Positions 16,288 to 24,694 are shown, numbered from the stretch's first letter. The stretch is DNA of 64,000 nucleotides from JBHGYD01 sp041920415 (GCA_041920415.1 JBHGYD010000049.1:124001-188000), one strand, 5' to 3'. Translations and numbers: made by a program. The notes: generated by a model not told the origin, from the letters alone.

Positions 16288-17117
16288 TGATGCGTTTTTC
16301 CTATTTTCGCCCGGCCATTGAGCGTTTATTCGAACGCCATTATAAAAAAGGCACCATCATTCGAAACCGCTATCAAATCATGAATGAGCTTGGAATAGGA
16401 AGTTATGGAATTACCTATATAGCGAAAGATTTGCATACAAAAAAGCAAGTGGTCATTAAGCAAATGCGTCAAACAAAACGGAAAACAAGAATGGACTCGT
16501 TCCAACGGGAGGCGGACATCCTAAAGCGATTACAGCATCCGCAAATTCCTGCGCTTTATGAAACATTCACAGAGCGCAACGTGCCGCATCTCGTCATGGA
16601 GTACATTTCCGGTGACACGATTGAGTCGCTCATTTTTGAAAAAGGAAAAACGTACACAGAAAGAGAGTCGTTTCAGCTGTTGAGGGATGTATTAACCGTC
16701 GTTGAATACATCCATGCAAATGGAATTGTTCATCGCGATTTGCGCATTCCAAATATTTTGTTTCGCGACGGAAAAGTATTTATTATTGATTTCGGGTTAG
16801 CGCGGTTTTTGCATGAGCAAATCCCGCACATAGAAACGTACGTACTAGAAAAAAAGTTACGACGACAAATCGATGTTAAAAGCGATTTTTATGCGCTAGG
16901 GCATTTTACGTTATTTTTACTGTACTCTTCGTATGAACCAGTAACAAAAGAAGAGCGCAGCTGGGAAGAAGAGTTAGAAATCTCTGATAGGGCTCGTTAT
17001 ATACTGCGGAAAATGTTACAACTCTCCTCACCTTATAACCATATCCGCGAGTTAATGAGCGATGTCGATCACATGCTCGAAGAGAAGGGGATGGGGAAAG
17101 ATGTCATTGTTTCATAA
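16287..17117 (+). CDS. Hanks-type serine/threonine protein kinase
   Basis: A 276-residue single-domain soluble kinase without membrane anchor. The Gly-rich loop is GIGSYGITY (residues 36-44), the ATP lysine is Lys58 (VVIK), the catalytic loop is HRDLRIPN with Asp151, and DFG is at 168-170. The catalytic loop has Arg where most Ser/Thr kinases have Lys (HRDLK), as in tyrosine-kinase-like variants; activity is still plausible. It overlaps spo0M by 17 bases and is coupled to the His-rich gene upstream, forming a tight three-gene unit. B. subtilis YrzF/YbdM-type kinases are the likely relatives. Confidence 0.8.
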   Translation: MMRFSYFRPAIERLFERHYKKGTIIRNRYQIMNELGIGSYGITYIAKDLHTKKQVVIKQMRQTKRKTRMDSFQREADILKRLQHPQIPALYETFTERNVPHLVMEYISGDTIESLIFEKGKTYTERESFQLLRDVLTVVEYIHANGIVHRDLRIPNILFRDGKVFIIDFGLARFLHEQIPHIETYVLEKKLRRQIDVKSDFYALGHFTLFLLYSSYEPVTKEERSWEEELEISDRARYILRKMLQLSSPYNHIRELMSDVDHMLEEKGMGKDVIVS

Positions 17118-17865
17118 CATGTTAGCACGCATCGGTATTGGTGCGGCAACCGTTGATACGAAACTATTGTCAGAACGGTTGATGGTAGGTGATGAAGTCG
17201 AAGGAGTCGTCGAAATAGCAGGTGGACATAGCGAACAAGAGATCGATAACATTTATTTATCGCTTTACGCTACGTATACAGTGGAAGTAGACGACCGAAA
17301 AACGACAAGACATGCGTTAATTGGAAAATGGAAAATGATTGAACGATTTACCATCGGGACAAATGAACAAAAACAATTTCCGTTTCGTTTTACTCTTCCA
17401 CTTGATACACCGATTTCGGTCGGGAAAACGAAAGTATGGCTTCACACCGGACTTGATATTAAACAAGCGCTTGACCCAACGGACCAAAACTATATTCGCG
17501 TGGAGCCAACCCCTGTGATGAATGCAGTATTGTCTGAGATGGAACAAATTGGCTTTCGCCTTCGTGAAGCAGAATGTAAAAAGATAGCAGGTGCACATCG
17601 ACTCCCATTTATGCAAGAGTTTGAATACGTGCCAAAAAGCGGTCCATTCCGTGGAAAACTCGACGAAGTAGAAATTGTTTTTCTTTTGCTTTCTCAACAC
17701 GAAGTCGAAGTGCGAATGCAAATTGACCGTCGGGCGCGAGGACTGGGAAGCTTATTAGCCGAAGCATTTGATTTAGATGAATCCCACATTCGGTTTCGCG
17801 TCACAAACGCGGAGATTCCTCATTTACCTCAAAAACTTTCTAGCCTCATTCAATCGTATTGTTAA
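17101..17865 (+). CDS. spo0M: Sporulation-control protein Spo0M
   Basis: A 254-residue cytosolic protein with the arrestin-like SpoOM fold: paired beta domains beginning MLARIGIGAATVDT and a conserved GPFRGKLDEVEI segment near residue 180. In B. subtilis Spo0M affects stage 0 sporulation and is sigma-H controlled. The ATG was chosen over the longer frame because it follows GAAGGGGATGGGG and gives the usual N terminus. It overlaps the kinase gene, which suggests the kinase or the His-rich protein is a functional partner (inference). Confidence 0.9.
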   Translation: MSLFHNMLARIGIGAATVDTKLLSERLMVGDEVEGVVEIAGGHSEQEIDNIYLSLYATYTVEVDDRKTTRHALIGKWKMIERFTIGTNEQKQFPFRFTLPLDTPISVGKTKVWLHTGLDIKQALDPTDQNYIRVEPTPVMNAVLSEMEQIGFRLREAECKKIAGAHRLPFMQEFEYVPKSGPFRGKLDEVEIVFLLLSQHEVEVRMQIDRRARGLGSLLAEAFDLDESHIRFRVTNAEIPHLPQKLSSLIQSYC

Positions 17866-17893
17866 AGATTGGGCATTTCGCTCAATCTTTTTT
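17864..17893 (+). terminator. Terminator after spo0M
   Basis: AAAGATTG-G-GC pairs with GC-T-CAATCTTT around ATTTC, followed by a long T-run. It overlaps the spo0M stop codon. Confidence 0.9.
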
Positions 17894-18047
17894 TTATTCG
17901 GGCGGATTTGTACGGGCTATCTATCATATAAACTTTATTATCAGTTCCAAACGAGACATTCGACAAAACAACAAGCATTTTGCTAAAGGAATCGACATCA
18001 AAAAACGCCAATATGTTTTATAAAAATGGGCAAAGGAGAGGATGTCG

Positions 18048-18365
18048 ATGGTTCGCCTTTTGGTGAAAAAAATCTTAAAAACGAAACAAACGTATGATAT
18101 AACGTTATTTCAAACACCTCGATTCGGTCAGAAGAAAGGATATCAGCAAGTATATCGATTAACCGTGACAGCGTCTGACCATAACGAAGCATTATCCATC
18201 ATCTACCGAATGTTTAATGTGTTCGATTTGCTGCCAAAAGACTATAAAGCGCGTTATGTAAGCACAGGGGATGTGGTATTCATTGATGAAGGAATGAAAG
18301 GGCAAGCATACTATAAATTATGCCCGGAAGGATGGAGAAAAATAAACCGCATTCATATTCGTTAA
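18048..18365 (+). CDS. yodL: YodL-like protein
   Basis: A 105-residue basic protein with the YodL pattern (YDITLFQTPRFGQKKGY near residues 15-31; RYVSTGDVVFIDEG near 70-83; C-terminal KINRIHIR). B. subtilis YodL is a mother-cell sporulation protein whose overproduction perturbs MreB-dependent shape. The ATG at 18048 has AAAGGAG 9 bases upstream, while the ATG two codons earlier is too close. Gene order again follows the B. subtilis yod region. Confidence 0.8.
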   Translation: MVRLLVKKILKTKQTYDITLFQTPRFGQKKGYQQVYRLTVTASDHNEALSIIYRMFNVFDLLPKDYKARYVSTGDVVFIDEGMKGQAYYKLCPEGWRKINRIHIR

Positions 18366-18487
18366 AAAATAAAATTAGAAAATTCTAAATAGTTCGTTTT
18401 GTTAAACGAAAAATTATGATACAATAAAAAAAATCGAATAGTTTCGTGTGCACAAAGGAATGGATATAAAGGAAAGGGGGCGATCAT

Positions 18488-18649
18488 TTGCAGAAACGAT
18501 ATGACGATGAAAAAGCATTTCCTACCATAGCGCCAGGAATAGACGATGAGGAAGAACTTGATCGCAAGGCGTCAAAAGAGGAAATCGCTCACGGAAACTA
18601 TACAAAAGTTGTAACGTTGTCATTCGATGAAGTCGATCCTTCGTCATAA
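18488..18649 (+). CDS. Small acidic protein, 53 aa
   Basis: Starts at TTG, 8 bases after AAAGGGGGCGA, and ends at a strong terminator. The product is acidic and hydrophilic (DDEEELDRKASKEEIAHG) with a Ser/Asp-rich tail. No membrane segment or cysteine. I do not recognise it; the ribosome site and terminator support a real gene. Confidence 0.6.
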   Translation: MQKRYDDEKAFPTIAPGIDDEEELDRKASKEEIAHGNYTKVVTLSFDEVDPSS

Positions 18650-18676
18650 AAACCCTTGTGACTCACAAGGGTTTTT
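18648..18676 (+). terminator. Terminator after the 53-aa ORF
   Basis: A 12-13 bp perfect stem (AAAACCCTTGTG with CACAAGGGTTTT) around a three-base loop. Confidence 0.92.
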
Positions 18677-18721
18677 ACGCTAATATGGTTCTCTCGATTT
18701 TGAAGTGAAAGGTAAGAAGAT

Positions 18722-18877
18722 TTATGATTCCGGGTTGTCGTGATGCCCTGGACCGTTTTTCCGTCCTGCTGCCGAGTATTCTTTCGCATGGGCTGCATCT
18801 TCAGATAGTAACGATTCTTTTGAAATATGATTATTCTTTTTCTGCCCATTAATTCGGTTGCGATGTTTTTTACCCAT
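18722..18877 (-). CDS. Small basic spore-type protein, 51 aa
   Basis: A hydrophilic Lys/Arg/His/Asn-rich product beginning MGKKHRNRINGQ and ending in GRKNGPGHHDNPES. AAAGGAGG lies 8 bases before the ATG, so the longer upstream frame is not used. The composition resembles small acid-soluble or other minor spore proteins of Bacillaceae, but I cannot name a family. It is transcribed leftward, alone. Confidence 0.65.
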   Translation of the reverse strand: MGKKHRNRINGQKKNNHISKESLLSEDAAHAKEYSAAGRKNGPGHHDNPES

Positions 18878-18989
18878 CGTCGTTTCCTCCTTTATCATTG
18901 TCACTGATTAGTGTGTACGTTTATCGTTTGTTCATTGATGGGAATTTTTTGAAAATGAAAGATTCCAGATTAGGAAGGGGATATGGACA

Positions 18990-19385
18990 ATGACGGCATT
19001 AGTGATTTCTGCGCTTCTCGGTATTGCGTTGACAGTTGGTTCATTGTACGTGAAAGCGGAGTTGGAAAGAAGATTCAATCGACGTAGAAAAATTCCACTA
19101 TTGCATGCCGTCAATGTGCTAGTCATAAGCGTGGCTATTGCTAGTTCATATTATATGTTTAGCGATCGAAATCTATCGATTGATGGCAAACAGCTTTTTT
19201 ACGTATACTTTGGGGCGATGCAGCTTTTATTACCGATATATGCCCTTATATGTGTATTATTTTCGAAACGTGAGAAAAAAGAGAAAAAATATACGACAAG
19301 TGCGGATAAAAAGGTGTTGTATATTAAGGAAAAATATTTGGCACCGCAACGGCGCGATGACGATTACCATTCCAAAACATCATAA
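18990..19385 (+). CDS. Three-helix membrane protein of unknown function, 131 aa
   Basis: Three predicted membrane helices at about residues 1-21, 35-57 and 69-91, with a basic loop between the first two (ELERRFNRRRK) and a charged C-terminal tail (residues 92-131). AGGAAGGGG lies upstream with a rather long spacing. No family recognised. It lies between yodL and deoD. Confidence 0.65.
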   Translation: MTALVISALLGIALTVGSLYVKAELERRFNRRRKIPLLHAVNVLVISVAIASSYYMFSDRNLSIDGKQLFYVYFGAMQLLLPIYALICVLFSKREKKEKKYTTSADKKVLYIKEKYLAPQRRDDDYHSKTS

Positions 19386-19672
19386 AATTTTTGTCTTTCT
19401 TTTTTTGAACTTGATGGTTGATGGGTAGAATGAGATGATAGGGTCGCTTTATTTGCGTATTCGACTGGCTGTCCACGCTTCTTTTTCACGATACCCCTCT
19501 TCTTATGGTTCACTTTGACATATCATTTGGTCATACCGTTGTATATATGCTATAAAGGGTGTACAATGAGAGAGGGTCGGTCCCGTCATGAAGAAAACGT
19601 TTGCTAACAAATAACGTTTTTCCACTCCGCCTGATGCATCCGAGGAAAACACTTTTGAAGGAGGACATGTTA
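19386..19672 (+). other. Intergenic region upstream of deoD
   Basis: About 290 bases without a convincing gene. TTGACA at 19515-19520 and the TATATATGCTATAAA run at 19542-19556 probably contain the deoD promoter, but the spacing is not canonical. AAAACGTT...AACGTTTT (19597-19619) forms a small hairpin. No known riboswitch pattern was seen. Confidence 0.4.
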
Positions 19673-20377
19673 ATGAGTATTCACATCGAGGCTAAAGAAC
19701 ATGAAATTGCCGATAAAATTTTGTTACCAGGTGACCCACTTCGGGCTCAATATATCGCGGAAACTTTTTTAGAAGGAGCGACATGCTATAATCGTGTGCG
19801 CGGTATGCTCGGCTTTACCGGTACATATAAAGGGCATCGCATTTCTGTACAAGGAACGGGGATGGGGGTCCCATCGATTTCAATTTACATTAACGAATTA
19901 ATGCAAAGTTATAACGTACAAACGCTAATTCGCGTAGGTACATGCGGGGCCATTCAAAAAGACGTCAACGTTCGCGATGTCATTTTAGCGATGAGTGCGT
20001 CAACTGACTCACAAATGAACCGCTTAACATTTGGTGGAATGGATTACGCGCCAACGGCCAATTTTGAGCTTTTACGAACAGCTTATGAGATTGGCTTAGA
20101 AAAAGGATTAAACTTAAAGGTAGGAAACGTATTTACGGCTGATATGTTTTACAATGACAATGCCGACTGGGAAAAATGGGCGCGTTATGGCGTGTTAGCG
20201 GTTGAAATGGAAAGCGCTGCTTTGTATACATTAGCAGCAAAATTTGGTCGTAAAGCTCTTTCTGTTTTAACAGTAAGTGACCATATTTTAACAGGGGAAG
20301 AAACGACGGCACAAGAGCGACAAACGACATTTAATGAGATGATTGAAGTCGCTTTAGAAGCAGCCATTCGAGTGTAA
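19673..20377 (+). CDS. deoD: Purine nucleoside phosphorylase DeoD type
   Basis: Hexameric trimer-of-dimers purine nucleoside phosphorylase, 234 aa, which cleaves purine (deoxy)nucleosides with phosphate. Conserved elements: MSIHIEAKE start, LLPGDPLRAQ, RVGTCGA, VEMESAALY (ribose binding) and the SDH segment (TVSDHILTGE) with the catalytic Asp. AAGGAGG lies 8 bases before the chosen ATG. deoD neighbours yodJ and yodL in B. subtilis as here. Confidence 0.95.
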   Translation: MSIHIEAKEHEIADKILLPGDPLRAQYIAETFLEGATCYNRVRGMLGFTGTYKGHRISVQGTGMGVPSISIYINELMQSYNVQTLIRVGTCGAIQKDVNVRDVILAMSASTDSQMNRLTFGGMDYAPTANFELLRTAYEIGLEKGLNLKVGNVFTADMFYNDNADWEKWARYGVLAVEMESAALYTLAAKFGRKALSVLTVSDHILTGEETTAQERQTTFNEMIEVALEAAIRV

Positions 20378-20381
20378 AGAC

Positions 20382-20414
20382 AAACACCCTTGAATGTATC
20401 AAGGGTGTTTATAC
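20382..20414 (+). terminator. Terminator after deoD
   Basis: AAACACCCTTGA (20382-20393) pairs with TCAAGGGTGTTT (20399-20410) around a five-base loop. Confidence 0.88.
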
Positions 20415-20445
20415 ATGATATCTAACAAAAAGTAAGGTGGAAATG

Positions 20446-21342
20446 ATGAAACGGATACTGCTTATGATTACTACTCTTTTTCTTTTAAACGGTTGTGCAA
20501 TTTCTTATGGAAACTCGCAACAAAATGAGCAACCAAGACAGCAAGAAAAAACGGAACCAAACGGACAGAATGAATCCCAGCAATCAACCAAGGCAAACAA
20601 ACAAAATGGGGTGCAACAACCAGGCGAAATAAAGGAACAAAGCGGAGCACAGGAACAAACTAGCGGCAATGAAAAGAAACAAGCACTTGACTCGGATTTA
20701 CAATTAGAATCGAAATATTGGAACGTCGTTAAAGTACAAAACGGAATCAAAGTCATCATGAATCCGGATAATATTTTAGCGCTTGTGAATAAGGAGCAAA
20801 TCTTACCGGCCACTTATAAACCGAAAGATTTAGTTGTTCCTAATGTTCCATTTGCGTTTTCAGAAACGAATGTGGATAAGCGCTATATGCGTCGAGAGGC
20901 AGCGAAAGCACTTGAAGAAATGTTTGCCGCTGCCCACCAAGCGGGAATCGAGTTTGTGGCTGCGTCAGGATATCGTTCTTACGAGCGCCAAAAAGCGTTG
21001 TTTGACGAAGAAGTGAAAAAAAATGGGAAAGAAGAAGCGATTCATGCTGTAGCCATGCCAGGATCAAGCGAACATCAAACAGGACTGGCCATGGATATTA
21101 CAAGTCCGAGCATCAAAAATGCGCTTACGCTTGCCTTTGGGGAGACGAAAGAAGGGAAATGGGTGGCAGCGCATGCCCATGAGTACGGCTTTATTATTCG
21201 CTATCCGAAAGGAAAAGAAGCGATTACCGGATATGAATACGAGCCATGGCACTTACGATATGTTGGAAAAAAGGTAGCAACCGTCCTTTTCAAAAAAGGA
21301 ATTACGCTTGAAGAATATTTCAAAATTGTGAAGAAAATATAA
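20446..21342 (+). CDS. yodJ: Lipoprotein D,D-/L,D-carboxypeptidase YodJ (VanY family, M15)
   Basis: A 298-residue secreted lipoprotein. The signal peptide ends in the lipobox LLNGC (Cys about residue 20), followed by a Gln/Asn/Glu-rich linker to about residue 80. The M15 zinc peptidase domain carries SEHQTGLAMD (His and Asp ligands) and EPWHLRY (third ligand His). It trims peptidoglycan peptides outside the membrane. AAGGTGG is 5 bases before the second ATG. Its last 36 codons are repeated, with 13 base changes, at 26662-26769, and everything between looks inserted. The present 3' end may therefore be a replacement supplied by the inserted DNA. Confidence 0.88.
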   Translation: MKRILLMITTLFLLNGCAISYGNSQQNEQPRQQEKTEPNGQNESQQSTKANKQNGVQQPGEIKEQSGAQEQTSGNEKKQALDSDLQLESKYWNVVKVQNGIKVIMNPDNILALVNKEQILPATYKPKDLVVPNVPFAFSETNVDKRYMRREAAKALEEMFAAAHQAGIEFVAASGYRSYERQKALFDEEVKKNGKEEAIHAVAMPGSSEHQTGLAMDITSPSIKNALTLAFGETKEGKWVAAHAHEYGFIIRYPKGKEAITGYEYEPWHLRYVGKKVATVLFKKGITLEEYFKIVKKI

Positions 21343-21353
21343 TAGGACGATAT
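21343..21353 (+). repeat. Left 11-bp terminal inverted repeat of the island
   Basis: TAGGACGATAT, starting at the base after the yodJ stop codon. Its perfect complement is at 26645-26655. Confidence 0.55.
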
Positions 21354-21385
21354 AAGGGTACGATATAACCAAGACCAAAAATTTT

Positions 21386-21430
21386 ACGCCTTCTTTCATG
21401 TTGTGAAACATGGAAGGGGGCGTATTTTAT
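21386..21430 (+). terminator. Long imperfect hairpin downstream of yodJ
   Basis: ACGCC (21386-21390) pairs with GGCGT (21419-21423) and CATGTT with AACATG inside it, followed by ATTTTATTTT. It probably terminates yodJ from within the island. Confidence 0.6.
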
Positions 21431-21432
21431 TT

Positions 21433-21669
21433 TGTCCAAAACAAAAACGAAAAAATATACAAAAAACCATTCTGATAAACCGTTCACTATTGATGATGCA
21501 CGAAATTTTGTATTGAAAATAAAAAACTGGAAGGCCGCACAGAATTGAAAAACGAAAGATGTGATTGTAGAAACAAAAGATTGGGGAGACATACTTGTTC
21601 ATGATATTATATTTGATAAAACATTGGAAGATTCAAACATCACTGTTCTTCCTAATGAATGGAACTAAA
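21433..21669 (+). pseudogene. Broken small ORF with an in-frame TGA
   Basis: A TTG-initiated frame (SKTKTKKYTKNH...) stops at TGA after 38 codons (21547-21549), then continues in the same frame for 40 more codons (VIVETKDWGDILVHDIIF...) to TAA at 21667-21669. One substitution would restore a single 79-residue acidic/basic protein. I do not recognise the family. The intact reading on both sides of the stop suggests recent loss. Confidence 0.45.
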
Positions 21670-21732
21670 TATGCTATTGTACGACTCAAAGTCGAAATTG
21701 GGAATGAAAATAGAGTTTAAAATTAATATCAT

Positions 21733-21767
21733 ACGATACCATTTAATAATTAGGTGTCGTCTTTTTT
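21733..21767 (+). terminator. Terminator after the broken ORF
   Basis: ACGATACC (21733-21740) pairs with GGTGTCGT (21753-21760) with one G-T pair, followed by CTTTTTTATT. Confidence 0.7.
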
Positions 21768-21906
21768 ATTAAAACAGGGATTTTATTCGAAATACTACCG
21801 GGTATATTTACATCGAAATAGCTATTTTGCTTTTGTATATGCTTGAATGCTTGAAACACAGTCGGACGATGACCTTCAAATTTTTTTAAGCGAACGATAG
21901 CCAATT
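21745..21906 (-). pseudogene. Unrecognised leftward ORF remnant
   Basis: The leftward strand keeps an open frame of about 53 codons (LKKFEGHRPTVFQAFKHIQK...SNKIPVLIKKTTPNY, then stop at 21745-21747). Its upstream part reads on in another frame. It has no start with a ribosome site. Probably a decayed gene; no family recognised. Confidence 0.25.
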
Positions 21907-22035
21907 AAAACAAAATAAACCACTTCATTGTAGAGATTTACATATCAGAAATACATTTCCTGTTTGTTACAATTATTGTATTATTTTATTGTAAAATTTT
22001 TCAGCGTAAACCATTACTATTAGGGGGATATTTGT

Positions 22036-22815
22036 ATGTCCGTTTTTGATCAATCACCTTACCAATGTCGAGTGGAGTGGGGGCAACGTGGGGCAAGGGA
22101 AGCTGCTGAACGAGGGGATATTACAATCATTGTTGATGTCCTTAGTTTTTCTTCGACAATAGTTACAGCCGTAAACTTCGGGGCAGTTATTTTTCCATAT
22201 CCACCACCTATGAATGAGCAAGTCAAGGCCTATGCAGACAAAATTGGTGCTGAACTTATTTTGGGTAGGGCCGAGGCAGCCGGACTAGGGAAACCTTCCT
22301 TATCACCTGTATCTTTTGGACCGACTCATGCAGGAAAAAAATTTGTTTTATGCTCGCTAAACGGAGCAGCTTGTACATGGATAGCATCTAAAGTACCTGC
22401 TCTCTTAATTGGCTGTCTGTTAAATGCCTCAGCAGTCGCTAAAATTGCTAATCAACTACAATCAGAGACAGGGGCAAATATTACGGTTGTTCCATGTGGT
22501 GAACAATGGAATAACGTTAAGGATGGTGAAAATCTACTTCGCCCATCTATTGAAGATTATTTAGGAGCTGGCTCTATTCTTTCTAACCTGGAGGGTAGTA
22601 AGTCTCCAGAAGCTCAGGTTTGTATTGGTGCGTTTCATCACGCCGAACCAAATATAAGTAAGTTGCTTTGGGATTGTGGTAGTGCTCGTGAATTACGTAA
22701 ACGCGGATTTGAAGACGACGTAAGACATTGTACTCGTTTAGATGTTTATCAGGTTGTTCCATTATTGTATAAAGACAATTTTGTAAATGCATACAGTATA
22801 ATTGAGAATAAATGA
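22036..22815 (+). CDS. 2-phosphosulfolactate phosphatase family protein (ComB-like)
   Basis: A 259-residue protein with the ComB fold pattern: IIVDVLSFSSTIVTA near residue 32 (in ComB, VIDVLRASTTI), LILGRAEA near 75, a CSLNGA segment near 109 replacing the usual TTNGT, and SIEDYLGAGSIL near 170. ComB hydrolyses 2-phosphosulfolactate in coenzyme M synthesis; bacilli use paralogues of unknown role or sulfolactate for spores. Changes in the TTNGT and RAST motifs argue for a divergent substrate. AGGGGGAT lies 8 bases upstream of the ATG. It is the only intact full-length gene in the island and its codon use is more mixed than that of its neighbours. Confidence 0.7.
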   Translation: MSVFDQSPYQCRVEWGQRGAREAAERGDITIIVDVLSFSSTIVTAVNFGAVIFPYPPPMNEQVKAYADKIGAELILGRAEAAGLGKPSLSPVSFGPTHAGKKFVLCSLNGAACTWIASKVPALLIGCLLNASAVAKIANQLQSETGANITVVPCGEQWNNVKDGENLLRPSIEDYLGAGSILSNLEGSKSPEAQVCIGAFHHAEPNISKLLWDCGSARELRKRGFEDDVRHCTRLDVYQVVPLLYKDNFVNAYSIIENK

Positions 22816-22826
22816 AAAATACATAC

Positions 22827-22843
22827 CACCTGTTTTGCAGGTG
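22827..22843 (+). terminator. Hairpin after the ComB-like gene
   Basis: CACCTG (22827-22832) pairs with CAGGTG (22838-22843) around TTTTG. The T-run is missing because the insertion sequence begins two bases later. Confidence 0.45.
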
Positions 22844-22845
22844 AT

Positions 22846-24429
22846 CAGACTGTTGAAAAAGAAAAACGATTTTGTCAAACGACAAAATCGCAGTTTGTCG
22901 ACAAAGTCGACAAGCTGTTTTATTATGAGGGTAGTACAGAGGAGGAACGGAGGGAAAAGAACGATGCTTCGTCCACGCCAAGAAGATGGGCGCTATACAG
23001 AAACGACGGTAAAACTAGATGATCTTGTCCCAGAGGATCACTTGGTGAGAAAGCTAGATGCAGCCATTGATTTTTCCTTTATTTACGACATCGTAAAAGA
23101 TCTCTATTCTCCTGATCATGGACGTCCGAGCATTGATCCAGTGATGCTGTTTAAAATGTATTTGATTCGGTATGTATTTGGAATTCGCTCGATGCGCGAA
23201 ACGGTCGAACAAATCCGAACCAACGTGGCCTACCGTTGGTTTTTGGAGCTTAGCCTTCATGATCCCGTCCCTCATCACTCGACACCGAGTAAAAACTATG
23301 CGCGTCGTTTTGCCGGAACGGATGTGTTCCATCAGATTTTTTCACGAATCTTAGACGAAGCCTTTTAACACGGATTGGTCGATCCAAGTGTGGTGTACGT
23401 GGACTCGACTCATGTCAAGGCAAGTGCTAATAAAAAGAAGTTTACAACTGAAATGGCAGAAGTAGAAGCCAAAGCTTACCAACAAGAACTCGAAAAAGAA
23501 ATCGAACAGGATCGCATCGCTCATGGGAAGTCTCCATTGCCACCGGAAACAGAAAAAAAACGAGAAGTCAAAGTAAGCAAAACGGATCCGGACAGTGGGC
23601 TGTTTGTGAAAAATGAACGGGAGCGAGTGTTTGCTTATTCGTACCACACGGCTTGTGACCGCCACGGATGGGTGTTATATCCTTATGTGACGGCGGCAAA
23701 TGTTCACGACAGTCAGGCGTTTTTTGAACTGTTCGAACGAGTAAAACAGGAAATCAAGGAATGTCCGGAAGCCTTGTGCGCAGATGCAGGATATAAAACT
23801 CCGGCTATCGCCAAGTATTTACTGGAACAAAAAGTAAAACCCATTTGGCCCTACACTCGCCCAAAAACAAAAGATGGGTTTTTTCGGAAATCTGATTTTG
23901 TGTACGACGAATATTTTGATTGTTATCTATGTCCGAATGACCAAGTCTTATCTTACTCTACCACAAATCGAGAAGGATATCGGGAATATAAATCTGACCC
24001 ATCGGTATGCCGAAGCTGTCCGTATCTTCGTCAGTGTACAGAAAGCAAGAACCACATCAAAGTCGTCACGCGTCATATATGGCAGGACTACTATGAAGAA
24101 GCTGAACATTTGCGATATGTTCCGAAGTACCGCGAACTCTATGCCCTCCGAAAAGAAACGATTGAAAGGGATTTTGCCGATTTGAAAGAGAAGCATGGTC
24201 TGCGCTGGACGCATTACCGAAGATTGGAAAAAAATTAGGCGCAGGCGATGCTTGTTTGTGCTGCCATGAATTAAAAAAACTGGCGAATTACCTATGGAAG
24301 ACGAAGCACCGTCCTTCCTTTTCATTCATATCGTCACTTATTCTCTCTGTTTCTTTTAGAAATACAATTCTTTTATGGAACAAAATGGGTTACAGACATT
24401 CGTCTGTAACCCATTTTGTCAACAGTCTG
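22846..24429 (+). mobile_element. IS1182-family insertion sequence, inactive
   Basis: Ends are perfect 11-bp inverted repeats CAGACTGTTGA (22846-22856) and TCAACAGTCTG (24419-24429), giving 1,584 bp. Just inside the left end are two palindromes: CGATTTTGTC/GACAAAATCG and TTGTCGAC/GTCGACAA. Just inside the right end is GGGTTACAGAC/GTCTGTAACCC. The single transposase gene is interrupted by stops. No clear target duplication was found. Both flanks are terminator-like hairpins (22827-22843 and 24430-24455), so the element landed at a terminator. Confidence 0.8.
22964..24429 (+). pseudogene. IS1182-family transposase, broken
   Basis: ATG with a strong AGGAGG/GGAGGG leader begins MLRPRQEDGRY. The N-terminal IS1182 domain (LVPEDHLVRKLDAAIDF; HGRPSIDPVMLFKMYLIRY) is followed by an in-frame TAA at 23366-23368; reading resumes in the same frame at HGLVDPSVVYVDSTHVKA, the start of the DDE catalytic domain. 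A TAG at 24236-24238 and a one-base deletion near 24273 break the C terminus, where CAAMN and KKLANYLWK lie in different frames. The last codons run into the right inverted repeat (HFVNSL), as usual in this family. Confidence 0.82.
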
Positions 24430-24457
24430 AGAAACCTACTTTTTTGTAGGTTTCTTT
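24430..24457 (+). terminator. Hairpin abutting the right end of the IS
   Basis: AGAAACCTAC (24430-24439) pairs perfectly with GTAGGTTTCT (24446-24455), followed by TTATGTTTTT. It begins at the first base outside the insertion sequence. Confidence 0.7.
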
Positions 24458-24473
24458 ATGTTTTTATAATAGG

Positions 24474-24694
24474 CTATTTTTTAAGAAATTTTGTAATTAG
24501 AGGACTTACTAGAGGACTTACTTGATCAAACATTTTCTTAGCTTGTTGAGCAGTTCCTGCAATCTTTGTAAAATCTAAATTTCCTTCTGATGTGATGTAC
24601 GAAAATAAGACATGAAATCTTGTTTATTTTGCTTTATTGGGGGGCGCCGTAATGGATCACGAGGAAAAATAGGGGGCATGGGTCTTCTAGGCAT
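24474..24694 (-). pseudogene. Frameshifted YppG-like protein gene
   Basis: Leftward ATG with AAAGGAGGT about 10 bases upstream encodes MPRRPMPPIFPRDPLRRPPI and some 18 further residues, then runs into a stop. A shift of one base restores GNLDFTKIAGTAQQAKKMFDQ, followed by VSPLVSPLITKFLKK and a stop at 24474. A Pro/Arg-rich head followed by a G-N/T-(L/I)-D-F segment and VSPLV is the pattern of the YppG family of small Bacillus proteins. The 12-base repeat AGAGGACTTACT underlies VSPLVSPL. Confidence 0.55.

Noticed and set aside
17777..17986. 69-codon ORF overlapping the end of spo0M
   Set aside because: Mostly in another frame of spo0M and across its terminator; no independent start.
20505..20813. 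102-codon Cys/Ser-rich leftward ORF
   Set aside because: Antisense shadow of the Gln/Asn-rich linker of yodJ.
22802..22963. Upstream extension of the transposase ORF
   Set aside because: It starts outside the insertion sequence in the ComB-like terminator; the ATG at 22964 has a strong ribosome site.
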